NCBI GenBank assembly: GCA_017547655.1
Contig: JAFYPF010000023.1
Location: 1-59,816 of the forward strand
DNA from: Clostridia bacterium
Lineage (GTDB): Bacteria; Bacillota; Clostridia; Oscillospirales; CAG-272
Reading direction: 5' to 3'
Length of the DNA: 59,816 nucleotides
Part shown: piece by piece, positions 1 to 8,235 of the stretch
Numbering within the stretch: the first letter of the stretch is position 1
Layout: every line of letters begins with the position of its first letter
Notes under the pieces: model-generated
The model's database searches: none
Told to the model about the DNA's origin: nothing
What the model saw: only the letters and a program-made list of their open reading frames with translations
Made by a program: the position numbers and the translations under genes

Positions 1-180
1 CTCCGTATATTTTGTGTGTAATGCGGTCGCCAAACCTTTACACTCATTATATCACGAAGGTTTTTTATTACATATACTAAAGTATTTTTTCGCCCCCAGT
101 AGAACTGGGGGTTGTTTTCCACGCCTAAAGGCACCAAAACATAGGGGATATGGACCTTCTCCCATATCCCCTTTATTTTA
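1..180 (-). mobile_element. IS200/IS605-like terminal hairpin region (partial, runs off the window)
   Basis: On the minus strand, downstream of trpS, come a hairpin with a GGGGATATGG stem (143-170), a short palindromic block with GCCTTTAGGC (122-131), a second hairpin CCCCCAGT/ACTGGGGG (93-111), then AT-rich DNA containing TATAAT and, at the window edge, an AGGAGG-type ribosome site reading outward (about 1-8 reads ATATACGGAG on the minus strand). This order resembles the left end of IS200/IS605-type elements, whose ends are subterminal hairpins. The transposase would lie outside the window, so this is inference. A related block lies at 28195-28256. The 143-170 hairpin probably also ends trpS transcription. 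Confidence 0.45.
143..177 (-). terminator. trpS terminator hairpin
   Basis: On the minus strand a ten-pair stem (GGGGATATGG with CCATATCCCC, 8-base loop) lies just after the trpS stop. There is no long U tract directly after it. The second hairpin at 93-111 is followed by an A-rich stretch, so termination efficiency is uncertain. Confidence 0.45.
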
Positions 181-1188
181 TCTTATTTTAGGAACAAAAC
201 CAACTTTCTTATATACCTTTGAAAGTGTTTTGCTTGCCATATAAGCCGCCTTATCGGCACCCTCTTTCATTACAGACTCAAGATAAGCTTTATCTGCCAT
301 AAGTTCGTTAAATCTGCTTCTGACAGGCTCAAGACCGTCTGCAACGGTTTCACCTACCGCCAACTTAAAGTCACCGTATCCCTTACCGCTGAATTCCTTT
401 TCTATTTCTTCCATAGCCTTACCGGTAAAGCAAGAATATATTGTCATAAGGTTGTTTATGCCGTCTTTTCCATCAGCATATCTAACCTCGGTATCAGAAT
501 CGGTTACAGCTCTCTTAAACTTGCGGAGTATAACGTCCTTCGTATCAAGTATGCCTACAGATGCGTTTTCGTTTTCGTCGGATTTACTCATCTTTCTCTT
601 GGGATCCTGCAGAGACATTATCTTCGTGCCGCTCTTTTCCATATACCCCTCGGGTATTGTAAATACGTCTCCGTATATCTGATTATATCTCATCGCAATG
701 TCACGAGCAAGCTCAATATGCTGCTTCTGGTCAACCCCAACGGGAACAATCGCTGTCTGATAAAGCAATATATCCGATGCCATAAGTACGGGATAATCAA
801 AAAGACCTGCGTTAACGTTACTTGCATTCTTTTGGCTCTTATCCTTGAACTGTGTCATTCTTAAAAGTTCGCCGTACATAGTATAGCAGTTTAATATCCA
901 CGAAAGCTCTGCGTGCGCGGGAACATGGCTCTGTACAAACATAGTATTCTTCTCGGGATCAAGTCCGCATGCAATATATAAAGCCAATATTTCATAAGTT
1001 CTTCTTCTCAAATCTGCCGGAACCTGCCTTACGGTAATTGCGTGCATATCAACAACACAATATATGGAATCAAACTCGTCCGCTTCAAACTTTTTCCAGT
1101 TTTTTATTGCTCCGAGATAGTTTCCTATAGTCAATACACCGCTTGGCTGTACCCCTGAAAATACTCTTTTAGGCTGTGCGTTTTCCAT
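178..1188 (-). CDS. trpS: tryptophan-tRNA ligase (TrpRS)
   Basis: This class I synthetase joins tryptophan to tRNA-Trp in the cytoplasm. The protein is 336 aa, normal for the family. It carries the HIGH-like signature as TIGN (residues 20-23, in GVLTIGNYLGA) and the KMSKS loop as KRKMSKSDEN near residue 200. The ATG start is supported by alignment of the N-terminal VFSGVQPSG to the family. It is monocistronic, divergent from the gene at 1342, with a consensus promoter at 1234-1262. The leader is only about 40 bases, so this synthetase has no T-box, unlike trpB at 16565. Confidence 0.97.
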   Translation of the reverse strand: MENAQPKRVFSGVQPSGVLTIGNYLGAIKNWKKFEADEFDSIYCVVDMHAITVRQVPADLRRRTYEILALYIACGLDPEKNTMFVQSHVPAHAELSWILNCYTMYGELLRMTQFKDKSQKNASNVNAGLFDYPVLMASDILLYQTAIVPVGVDQKQHIELARDIAMRYNQIYGDVFTIPEGYMEKSGTKIMSLQDPKRKMSKSDENENASVGILDTKDVILRKFKRAVTDSDTEVRYADGKDGINNLMTIYSCFTGKAMEEIEKEFSGKGYGDFKLAVGETVADGLEPVRSRFNELMADKAYLESVMKEGADKAAYMASKTLSKVYKKVGFVPKIR

Positions 1189-1233
1189 TTCTGTATCTGT
1201 ATCCTTTACTGTTATTTCGTTTCATTACCAATT

Positions 1234-1262
1234 ATTTTAACATATTAAAACTTTGTTTTCAA
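1234..1262 (-). promoter_or_regulatory. sigma-A promoter of trpS
   Basis: Minus strand: -35 TTGAAA (1257-1262), 17-base spacer, -10 TAAAAT (1234-1239). It lies back to back with the promoter at 1282-1310. Confidence 0.75.
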
Positions 1263-1281
1263 GTAGTTATGCAAAAAATAC

Positions 1282-1310
1282 TTGAATATTAACACTTTAT
1301 GTGGTACAAT
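1282..1310 (+). promoter_or_regulatory. sigma-A promoter for the 1342 gene
   Basis: -35 TTGAAT (1282-1287), 17-base spacer, -10 TACAAT (1305-1310), about 30 bases before the start codon. Confidence 0.75.
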
Positions 1311-1341
1311 AATTCCAATAATCCATGCGAGGTAAAAATCA

Positions 1342-2172
1342 ATGTCCGAATACCAAAATTTCGACGACTATAACGATAATAATGATGATAACGAATATAA
1401 TGCCTTAAGCGGCAAAAAAATAACTGTCGGTAAAATTATTAAAAAAACATTATTATATTCTTTGCGAATATCTGCATTTTTAGTTATTGCAATCCTTCTC
1501 TGGCGTATCTTCTCGGGAGAGCCCCCAAAAAACATGAAAGAGCTTATCTTTACAGAGGCTACCGCCCAAAGCATAACAGAAAATCCCGACAGCTTCATTG
1601 CATACCACTATATCCACGAAGACAATCTTACGCCGGACGGAAAGTTTGCAGTAAGTCACGTATATTATATTCCCTCCGAAAAACAGGTTCAGGTTACTGT
1701 TCGTTACAATAACAGCACTATAAAAAAGCTCGTTCAGGAATATTCACTTTCGGAAGAACCCGCATTTGAGCCATTTATATTTACGCTTACAGACGGACTC
1801 GGAAACACATATACGGAATATAAATATATTTCTGGCAAAAGGAATATGTACAACTACAGAAAACTCGTTTTTGACGGCGTTGATTTCAGCTCTCTTATTA
1901 TCGAAGAACCCGCATTTAACGCAACCGATGAAGAAGTTGAAGCTTTTGAAGAAATTGCAAAGGATAAGTATATTGTACTCAATGTTTATTACAAAAACGA
2001 CGTGCTTCTATCAAAACCGTACGGCTCACTTTCGGTTTTCGATTATTCGTACTACAGAGAACCGCTTGATATGAGCAAATACACGAAAAAGTCTCAAACT
2101 GTTACCCCAGGTCTTTCTGAACACACAGAATATACAGTAAAAGAAGAGCCTGCCGAAACCACGGAAAATTAA
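1342..2172 (+). CDS. single-pass membrane protein of unknown function
   Basis: I do not recognise this 276-aa protein. It has an acidic Asn/Asp-rich N-terminus (residues 1-20), one membrane segment at about 38-56 (SLRISAFLVIAILLWRIF) and an extracytoplasmic domain rich in beta-prone stretches and tyrosines, ending in a short Glu/Thr-rich tail. The basic residues before the helix suggest an N-in, C-out topology. It has a GAGG ribosome site and a consensus promoter. The zinc-ribbon gene at 2199 follows after 26 bases, so the two are probably co-transcribed. Confidence 0.8.
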   Translation: MSEYQNFDDYNDNNDDNEYNALSGKKITVGKIIKKTLLYSLRISAFLVIAILLWRIFSGEPPKNMKELIFTEATAQSITENPDSFIAYHYIHEDNLTPDGKFAVSHVYYIPSEKQVQVTVRYNNSTIKKLVQEYSLSEEPAFEPFIFTLTDGLGNTYTEYKYISGKRNMYNYRKLVFDGVDFSSLIIEEPAFNATDEEVEAFEEIAKDKYIVLNVYYKNDVLLSKPYGSLSVFDYSYYREPLDMSKYTKKSQTVTPGLSEHTEYTVKEEPAETTEN

Positions 2173-2198
2173 CCGTCATAAAGGAGATATATAACAAA

Positions 2199-2840
2199 AT
2201 GGTGCTTAAACCCAAAGAATCTATAGTAAGTTACAGATGCCCAAAGTGCGGTACTGCCGTAATGAGTATGGTCGGAACATTCGCACTCACCGGTGACCTC
2301 ATAAAATTAAAGTGCAGTTGCGGCGAAAGTGAGCTTACTATGGCTTACACGAAGGACAACAAAATCAGAATTACAGTTCCCTGCCTCGCTTGTGAAAATC
2401 CACACGTATTCCACATCAATTCCGCTACTTTTTTTGAAAAAGACCTGCTTGAACTTTCTTGCAAGGTGCTTGGAATCAATATTTGTTTTATTGGCAACAA
2501 GGATAAGGTTTTTGCGGCTGTCGAAAAAGCAAATAAAGAATTAGAAGAGCTTATGGGAGAATATTCTATCGACGATATCGGAAGAATAGGCAGCAGTCAC
2601 GAGGGAAGCATAACAGACGCACAGGTTTCTGACCTTGTACGCTTTATGCTTTGTGAAATGAAAGACGAAAATTCCATTCAGTGCAAATGCAAAAATAATG
2701 ACGGCGAATATGATTTCGAGTTAAAGAGCAATAACGTCGAAATCTTTTGCACAAAATGCGGAGCATCAAAAACTCTCGAGCTTAATTCCGTTCAAAAAGC
2801 CGCAGACTTCATCTATATTGATAACCTTGTTTTAGAATAA
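2199..2840 (+). CDS. multi-cysteine zinc-ribbon protein, unknown function
   Basis: The 213-aa soluble protein has five Cys pairs: CPKCG near the N-terminus, CSCGE, CLACENPH, CKCKNN and CTKCGAS near the C-terminus. Spacing of paired CxxC/CxC motifs suggests two or three zinc ribbons. The middle (about residues 90-150) looks alpha-helical. I cannot assign a function. An AAGGAG ribosome site lies 13 bases before the ATG. It follows the 1342 gene closely, and a candidate structured RNA with a terminator lies in its 3' region. Confidence 0.8.
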   Translation: MVLKPKESIVSYRCPKCGTAVMSMVGTFALTGDLIKLKCSCGESELTMAYTKDNKIRITVPCLACENPHVFHINSATFFEKDLLELSCKVLGINICFIGNKDKVFAAVEKANKELEELMGEYSIDDIGRIGSSHEGSITDAQVSDLVRFMLCEMKDENSIQCKCKNNDGEYDFELKSNNVEIFCTKCGASKTLELNSVQKAADFIYIDNLVLE

Positions 2841-2933
2841 TATCACCGACGTTACACGTATAAATATGAGTACAAGATAATCCTTGTTATTGTAAACAGA
2901 TTAGTGTAAAAGCTCATTTCCCACAACGGTGAT
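2841..2933 (+). ncRNA. candidate structured RNA with H-type pseudoknot
   Basis: Three pairings can be read directly. An outer 7-bp stem joins ATCACCG (2842-2848) to CGGTGAT (2927-2933). A 6-bp stem joins TTACAC (2852-2857) to GTGTAA (2904-2909). A third hairpin joins ACAAG (2872-2876) to CTTGT (2883-2887). ATGAG (2866-2870) can pair with CTCAT (2913-2917) and crosses the second stem, which makes a pseudoknot. A terminator follows at 2961-2986. The next gene has its own promoter at 3038-3066, so this looks like a 3' UTR or free-standing RNA. I matched it to no family I know. Confidence 0.4.
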
Positions 2934-2960
2934 GTTTACTCAATCGTTAGCGCTTTATAA

Positions 2961-2986
2961 AAGTCCGATTTTTCGGGCTTTTTCTT
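2961..2986 (+). terminator. intrinsic terminator after the zinc-ribbon gene/RNA
   Basis: Stem AAGTCCGA (2961-2968) with TCGGGCTT (2973-2980), followed by TTTTTC and more T's. Confidence 0.8.
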
Positions 2987-3010
2987 TTTATCGCATACAC
3001 TCATATATAT

Positions 3011-3039
3011 AATATACTAATATATTGCTTTAGTATATT
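3011..3039. promoter_or_regulatory. 10-bp inverted repeat overlapping a -35 box
   Basis: AATATACTAA (3011-3020) and TTAGTATATT (3030-3039) are perfect inverted copies 9 bases apart. The right arm runs into the -35 box at 3038. This is a possible operator for the DUF512-der-plsY operon. The bound protein is unknown. Confidence 0.4.
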
Positions 3040-3066
3040 GCAATTTATGTAAAATTGTGATATAAT
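3038..3066 (+). promoter_or_regulatory. sigma-A promoter of the DUF512-der-plsY operon
   Basis: -35 TTGCAA (3038-3043), 17-base spacer, -10 TATAAT (3061-3066). The predicted transcript start near 3073 leaves too little leader for a GTG at 3079, which supports the TTG start at 3130. Confidence 0.8.
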
Positions 3067-3129
3067 GTATATAATTGTGTGAATTATGCATTTTTTCAGA
3101 AACACTCTGTAGAAAGGAGAGAACAAGAA

Positions 3130-4437
3130 TTGGTTAAGATTGCCGACGTAATTAAAAACTCACATTCATTAAAATGCGGTATACACCCCAACGATACTCT
3201 TATTTCAATCAACGGAAATGAAATTAACGACGTTCTCGACTACAGATTTTATCTCACCGAAAGAAAGCTCGACTTAAGACTCTCAAGAAACGGACAAGAA
3301 TATTCGGCAATTATAAAAAAAGGCGAATATGACGATATTGGTCTTGAATTCGAAACGTATCTTATGGACAGTAAAAAAACTTGTAAAAACAAATGTGTAT
3401 TTTGCTTCATTGACCAGCTTCCCGAGGGTATGCGTGATACGCTTTATTTTAAGGACGACGATGCAAGACTTTCTTTTCTTATGGGTAACTACATTACCCT
3501 CACCGGCTTGAATGACTCGGACGTTGACAGAATTATAAAAATGCATATGAGCCCTGTCAACATTTCCGTTCACACAACCAACCCAGAGCTGCGTTGCGAA
3601 ATGATGAATAACCGTTTTGCAGGAAAATCTCTCGAATACTTAAAAAAATTTGCTGAAAACAATATAACTATGAACTGCCAGATAGTTTTGTGCAAGGGTT
3701 TAAACGACGGTGATGAGCTTATTAACACCATGCACGATTTGGCTACTCTGTATCCTGCTGTTAACAGTGTTTCAATCGTCCCCGCAGGACTCACAAAGCA
3801 CAGAGCCGGTTTATATCCTCTCGAGCCTTTTACCCCCAAAGAAACACAAAAGATTATTCAAAAAGTTCAAAACTTTGCTCTGCTCTGCAAAAAAGAATAC
3901 GGTAGCTCGATATTCTTCTGCGGAGATGAAATGTATCTTAAAGCGGGACTCAATATTCCCCCTCCCGAATATTACGAGGATTTTTCGCAAATTGAAAATG
4001 GTGTCGGTATGATAGCTTCCATGCTTGATGAATTCGACTACGCCTTTGAAGAATTAGACGAGACACCCGTTCTTCCCCGACACGTTTCTATAGCGACCGG
4101 AAATGCGGCATATCCTTTCATTTCTTCTCTTGCAGACAGACTGCAAAAAAGATTTGAGGGCTTGTCTATTGACGTATATAACATTACCAACAACTTTTTC
4201 GGAGAAAATATAACGGTAGCCGGTCTTATCACCGGAATCGACCTTTCAGAACAACTTAACGCTAAAGATTTAGGCTCAACGCTTTTTATACCGCGTGTTA
4301 TGCTCGAAAGCGAATGTAAAATGTTTCTTGACAGCATGGAGTTAACCGAGGTTTTAGAAAAGCTTAATACAGAAATATCAGTTGTCCCCAATGACGGAGA
4401 AATCTTCCTCCGAATGATATTGGGACTTGACGCATAA
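3130..4437 (+). CDS. PDZ-like/radical SAM DUF512 family protein
   Basis: This 435-aa protein belongs to the COG1625-type radical SAM proteins with a C-terminal DUF512 region. An N-terminal PDZ-like part (residues about 1-75, with HPNDTLISINGNEIND) precedes a radical SAM core whose cluster cysteines are C85, C89 and C92 (CKNKCVFC). The reaction is not established for this family. I chose the TTG start at 3130 because AGGAG lies at 3115-3119 and the promoter ends at 3066; an upstream in-frame GTG at 3079 is too near the transcript start. In Clostridia this family is typically found next to der, as here, which hints at a role linked to ribosome assembly or translation. Confidence 0.9.
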   Translation: MVKIADVIKNSHSLKCGIHPNDTLISINGNEINDVLDYRFYLTERKLDLRLSRNGQEYSAIIKKGEYDDIGLEFETYLMDSKKTCKNKCVFCFIDQLPEGMRDTLYFKDDDARLSFLMGNYITLTGLNDSDVDRIIKMHMSPVNISVHTTNPELRCEMMNNRFAGKSLEYLKKFAENNITMNCQIVLCKGLNDGDELINTMHDLATLYPAVNSVSIVPAGLTKHRAGLYPLEPFTPKETQKIIQKVQNFALLCKKEYGSSIFFCGDEMYLKAGLNIPPPEYYEDFSQIENGVGMIASMLDEFDYAFEELDETPVLPRHVSIATGNAAYPFISSLADRLQKRFEGLSIDVYNITNNFFGENITVAGLITGIDLSEQLNAKDLGSTLFIPRVMLESECKMFLDSMELTEVLEKLNTEISVVPNDGEIFLRMILGLDA

Positions 4438-4472
4438 AAAATACTAACATTTAATCAGGACGGTAAAGTATT

Positions 4473-5942
4473 ATGGAAAACAACACTAAAAAAGAACTGA
4501 AAATTGTGCTCAACCCCGAATTGTATGACGAATTACGATTCACCTTTAGACCTGAATTATTAGAAAATATTATTTATTTGCCCGAGACTCTCGAAAACAA
4601 TAAATGGCAGTGCTGTTGCGGCTCTACAAGCGACCTTGAAGTATGCCCTATCTGCGGAATGGATAAAAACACCGTTTTCTCTAAAGTTAACGCATTATAT
4701 CTTTCAAGACACAGAAAGGCACGTATCGCAAGAAAGAAAAAAGCCGTTCAAGACCAACAGGCTATGATGGCGGCTCAACTGCTGAAAAAAAACAAAAAAC
4801 AAAATCAACCCGACGAAAAAAACAAGAAGTTCGGTATATTGGTTGGAGTTATTATTCTTTGCGCTGCTGTAATAGCTTCTATCGCTATAATTTTTAACGA
4901 AAATGATAACCCTAAAAATCCGATTGATACGACTATCGGCGGTGTTGTGCAAACTACTGTTCCCGACACTACGCTTTTCGAAACCGAGGATATAACCTCG
5001 CCCGAATCTGAAGATACAACCGATATCCCCGAAACCCAACCCGAACCCGAAACTACCGCTCCGATAGTTCCGGTTCAAGTTCCTATTGCTAACAGCACGG
5101 ATGTTATTTCAACTGTGGCAGACGGAAAATGGCCCATAGGAGCATCAGGAAACGTTTCTGTCGGCGGACTTGTGTATACAAACGGCGAATATGATTATAT
5201 TGCCTTAAACGGTATCACCGTTCTTGACAAGTCGGGTAACACCGTAAGTACCCTCACTCCCAACAAGGCTCTCGGCATTACCGGAAGCGGTACTTATATA
5301 TTCTACATTGACGAGCAATACACTGTTCACCGAATAGATATAACCACCAAGGAAGATGTTTCTTTCTCGTTTAAAGCAAGAATGATTTGTGTGTTCTGCG
5401 ATGAGCTCTACTACGTTCCAAACGAAGGCCCCGGCTTCTATGCCTCCAACTTCTACGGAGACATTACCAAAATTATTACAACTACATTAAATATCTATGC
5501 TTTGAATAATACGGCTGACAAGCTTTACTTCTCTACAGACGAAAGTCTTGCTGTTATAACTTCTCAAGACGGAAGTGTTACAACATTCTGTCCCGACGGT
5601 GCTAAAACACAAAACATTATAGAGATTACCGAATGTATTTTCTATACAGACTCCAAAGGCGTTCTTAAGTTCTACAACCCCAAGCTCGGACCTAATCCCG
5701 GATTTGAATATCCAAAATACGGTATGAATATTACTTACGTTTCAGCCTATGAGAACAGAGTGTACGTCAGAGCAGTCAATCCGACAACGGGCGCTGTCAT
5801 TTGGTTGTACACCCGTTGGATTCCCGGAACACAGCTTTTTGCTTCCGCCAACTTTAAAACAACTGGAATAACCACTGACTCACTTTACATAACAGGAAGC
5901 GCAGTCTATGACGGAAACCTTAACCGTTTTGCCGTCAACTAA
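4473..5942 (+). CDS. zinc-ribbon membrane protein with beta-propeller-like outer domain
   Basis: Unrecognised 489-aa protein. A cytoplasmic CCC(G)...CPICG zinc ribbon (residues 47-62) is followed by a basic/Gln-rich helix (75-118), one membrane segment (about 120-141), a Thr/Glu/Pro linker (about 150-205) and a C-terminal domain of repeated beta-strand blades, for example GLVYTNGEYDYIALNGITV. The repeats suggest a beta-propeller outside the membrane. It lies in the operon between the DUF512 gene (35-base gap) and der (37-base gap). Its role is unknown. Confidence 0.8.
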   Translation: MENNTKKELKIVLNPELYDELRFTFRPELLENIIYLPETLENNKWQCCCGSTSDLEVCPICGMDKNTVFSKVNALYLSRHRKARIARKKKAVQDQQAMMAAQLLKKNKKQNQPDEKNKKFGILVGVIILCAAVIASIAIIFNENDNPKNPIDTTIGGVVQTTVPDTTLFETEDITSPESEDTTDIPETQPEPETTAPIVPVQVPIANSTDVISTVADGKWPIGASGNVSVGGLVYTNGEYDYIALNGITVLDKSGNTVSTLTPNKALGITGSGTYIFYIDEQYTVHRIDITTKEDVSFSFKARMICVFCDELYYVPNEGPGFYASNFYGDITKIITTTLNIYALNNTADKLYFSTDESLAVITSQDGSVTTFCPDGAKTQNIIEITECIFYTDSKGVLKFYNPKLGPNPGFEYPKYGMNITYVSAYENRVYVRAVNPTTGAVIWLYTRWIPGTQLFASANFKTTGITTDSLYITGSAVYDGNLNRFAVN

Positions 5943-5979
5943 ACTTTAATACCCCAAAATTAACCACAAGGAGAAAAAA

Positions 5980-7314
5980 ATGTCAAAACCTGTTATTGCC
6001 ATAGTAGGCAGACCTAATGTTGGAAAAAGTACTCTTTTCAACAAGCTGGCAGGCGAAAGAATTTCTATAGTCGAAGATACTCCCGGTGTTACACGAGATA
6101 GAATTTACCACGAAATAGAGTGGACCGGCAGAACCTTGATGATTATAGATACTGGCGGTATCGAGCCTAAAACCGATGACCTCATTTTGAAATATATGCG
6201 TCTACAAGCTGAAATAGCTATCGAAACGGCCGACGTTATAATATTTATGACTGACGTCAAAACCGGTCTTACGGCTGATGACAGAGAAATCGCAAGAATG
6301 CTTTTAAAAAGTAATAAGCCTGTAGTTCTCTGCGTCAACAAGGTCGACAAGATAGGCGACCTCCCCTATGAGTTCTACGAATTCTATGAACTTGGATTTA
6401 TTGGCGATCCCATTCCCGTTTCATCAATTCACGGAACAGGCTCGGGCGACCTTCTTGACAAGGTTCTCGAATACCTTCCCGAAGAAACCGAAGACGAAAA
6501 TGAAGATGATGATGCAATCAGCGTTGCAGTTATCGGAAAGCCTAACGCAGGAAAGAGCTCTATTATAAACAAAATACTCGGCGAAGACAGACTTATCGTT
6601 TCCAATATTCCGGGCACTACGAGAGATGCTATCAACACCCGTGTTGAAAATTCGCACGGCAAGTATATTTTCGTTGATACTGCAGGAATTAGAAGAAAGT
6701 CAAGAGTTGATGACAGAATAGAAAAATACTCTGTCTTACGCTCTAAAATGGCTGTCGAAAACGCCAACGTTTGCGTTCTTATGATTGACGCGTCCGAGGG
6801 TATAACCGAACAAGACGAGCATATCGCAGGTCTTGCTCACGAAGCCGGAAAGCCTACCATTATCGTTGTAAATAAGTGGGACCTTATTGAGAAAGACAAC
6901 AAGACGGTTACCGAGTTCACACAAAAAATACAGACCGCTCTTGCTTATATGCCTTATGCACCCATACTTTTTATTTCCGCTAAAACAGGTCAACGCATCG
7001 ACAAATTGTTTGAGTTTATAAACTACGTTTACGAACAGTCGGTTTTGCGTATTTCCACAGGTATGCTTAACGACGTGCTTAACGATGCAGTCACAAAAGT
7101 GCAACCTCCGTCCGATAAGGGACGCCGTTTGAAGATATATTATATGACTCAAGTCGGAATCGCACCTCCTACGTTTGTTATTTTCTGTAACGATGCGGAG
7201 CTCTTCCACTTCTCATATCAAAGATATATCGAAAACAGAATCAGAGAGGTTTTCGGATTTAAGGGAACGCCTATTAGGATTATAATCCGCCAGAAGGGAG
7301 ATAACAACGACTGA
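5980..7314 (+). CDS. der: ribosome biogenesis GTPase Der (EngA)
   Basis: Der is a double-G-domain GTPase needed for maturation of the 50S ribosomal subunit. The 444-aa protein shows the first P-loop GRPNVGKS (10-17) with switch DTPGVTRD and DTGG, then the second P-loop GKPNAGKSS near residue 186 with NIPGTTRD, NKWD and a C-terminal KH-like domain ending in a GTPIRIIIR stretch. An AAGGAG site precedes the ATG. It stops in TGA, showing that TGA is a normal stop in this genome, and plsY begins 2 bases later. Confidence 0.98.
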   Translation: MSKPVIAIVGRPNVGKSTLFNKLAGERISIVEDTPGVTRDRIYHEIEWTGRTLMIIDTGGIEPKTDDLILKYMRLQAEIAIETADVIIFMTDVKTGLTADDREIARMLLKSNKPVVLCVNKVDKIGDLPYEFYEFYELGFIGDPIPVSSIHGTGSGDLLDKVLEYLPEETEDENEDDDAISVAVIGKPNAGKSSIINKILGEDRLIVSNIPGTTRDAINTRVENSHGKYIFVDTAGIRRKSRVDDRIEKYSVLRSKMAVENANVCVLMIDASEGITEQDEHIAGLAHEAGKPTIIVVNKWDLIEKDNKTVTEFTQKIQTALAYMPYAPILFISAKTGQRIDKLFEFINYVYEQSVLRISTGMLNDVLNDAVTKVQPPSDKGRRLKIYYMTQVGIAPPTFVIFCNDAELFHFSYQRYIENRIREVFGFKGTPIRIIIRQKGDNND

Positions 7315-7316
7315 TC

Positions 7317-8030
7317 ATGGATACTTTAAGAGAAATATTTAAAGTTGGAATTGTTAACAAGCTTTTTGGCGCACAGTATATCTCCGAGGAAACAGGCGTT
7401 ATTCTTTATAATATTCCTTGGCTTTATGCAATTCCCGCATTTATTCTGCTTTTGCTTGTTGGATATTTATTTGGAAGCTTTAATTTCGCTACTTTTATTT
7501 CAAAAAGAAAATATAATGACGATATTCGCGAACACGGAAGCGGAAATGCGGGTATGACGAATATGATGAGAACCTACGGCACAAAAGCTGCGGCACTTAC
7601 TCTTATCGGTGATATTCTGAAAGCGGTTTTGGCTTGTCTTTTGGGTTACATCGTTTTAGGAAAAGCGGGCGCATACGTTGCAGGTCTTGGCTCTATTATT
7701 GGACACACATGGCCTCTCTACTATAATTTTAAGGGGGGAAAAGGTGTTGCAACAGCTCTTGCTGTAATTCTTTGCACCAATCCGGTGGTGGCGTTGCTTT
7801 TGCTGTGTATATTTGTTGCTATAGTAGCTGCCACTAAATTTATTTCCCTCGGCTCTATTATGTGCGCACTTGTATACCCCATTATACTCGCTAAATTCGG
7901 AACGCTTAATATTGTTGAGCTTATTTGTTGTTTTTCGTTGGTGTTCTTACTCGTATTTAACCACCGTTCAAACATAAAAAGACTTCTCAACAACGAAGAA
8001 AATAAGTTCTCATTTAAAAAAAGTAAATAA
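7317..8030 (+). CDS. plsY: acyl-phosphate:glycerol-3-phosphate acyltransferase
   Basis: PlsY moves an acyl group from acyl-phosphate to glycerol-3-phosphate, the first step of phospholipid synthesis in Gram-positives. This membrane protein is 237 aa with about five helices. It shows the family motifs GSFNFATFISKRK, HGSGNAGMTNMMRTYG and the glycine-rich GGKGVATALA. An N-terminal extension of about 35 residues precedes the first helix. It follows der by 2 bases and ends the operon at a strong terminator. Confidence 0.96.
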   Translation: MDTLREIFKVGIVNKLFGAQYISEETGVILYNIPWLYAIPAFILLLLVGYLFGSFNFATFISKRKYNDDIREHGSGNAGMTNMMRTYGTKAAALTLIGDILKAVLACLLGYIVLGKAGAYVAGLGSIIGHTWPLYYNFKGGKGVATALAVILCTNPVVALLLLCIFVAIVAATKFISLGSIMCALVYPIILAKFGTLNIVELICCFSLVFLLVFNHRSNIKRLLNNEENKFSFKKSK

Positions 8031-8076
8031 AAACAACAGATGTATGCGTATTTTTACGCATACATCTGTTGTTTTT
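8030..8076 (+). terminator. operon terminator after plsY
   Basis: Perfect long hairpin with stem ACAACAGATGTATGCGTA and its complement around a TTTT loop, flanked by A's and T's. It would also work on the other strand. Confidence 0.9.
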
Positions 8077-8121
8077 AAGCCTTTTGATATAATTATCTGT
8101 AATCCACTTCCCCTTTTCGGC

Positions 8122-8150
8122 TTGACAAAAAAATGAAAAAGAGGTATTAT
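8122..8150 (+). promoter_or_regulatory. sigma-A promoter for the 8236 gene
   Basis: -35 TTGACA (8122-8127), 17-base spacer, -10 TATTAT (8145-8150). The predicted start near 8157 rules against an ATG at 8158. Confidence 0.8.
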
Positions 8151-8235
8151 ATATATTATGCTTTTGCGTTATAAACCTAAAGCTTTTTCCCCCTTTGTAA
8201 GTTTATTATTTTTTACGAAAGGAATATTTGCACCT

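Noticed and set aside
2841-2933. Assignment of the structured RNA to a known riboswitch, 6S or SRP RNA
   Set aside because: Conserved cores of those classes are absent. It is left as an unassigned candidate.
3079-3129. N-terminal extension of the DUF512 protein from a GTG at 3079
   Set aside because: It would start only about 6 bases after the predicted transcript start and has no ribosome site. TTG 3130 has AGGAG.
8158-8235. Start of the exported protein at ATG 8158
   Set aside because: It would be leaderless, since the promoter's -10 ends at 8150. ATG 8236 has a ribosome site and gives a normal signal peptide.
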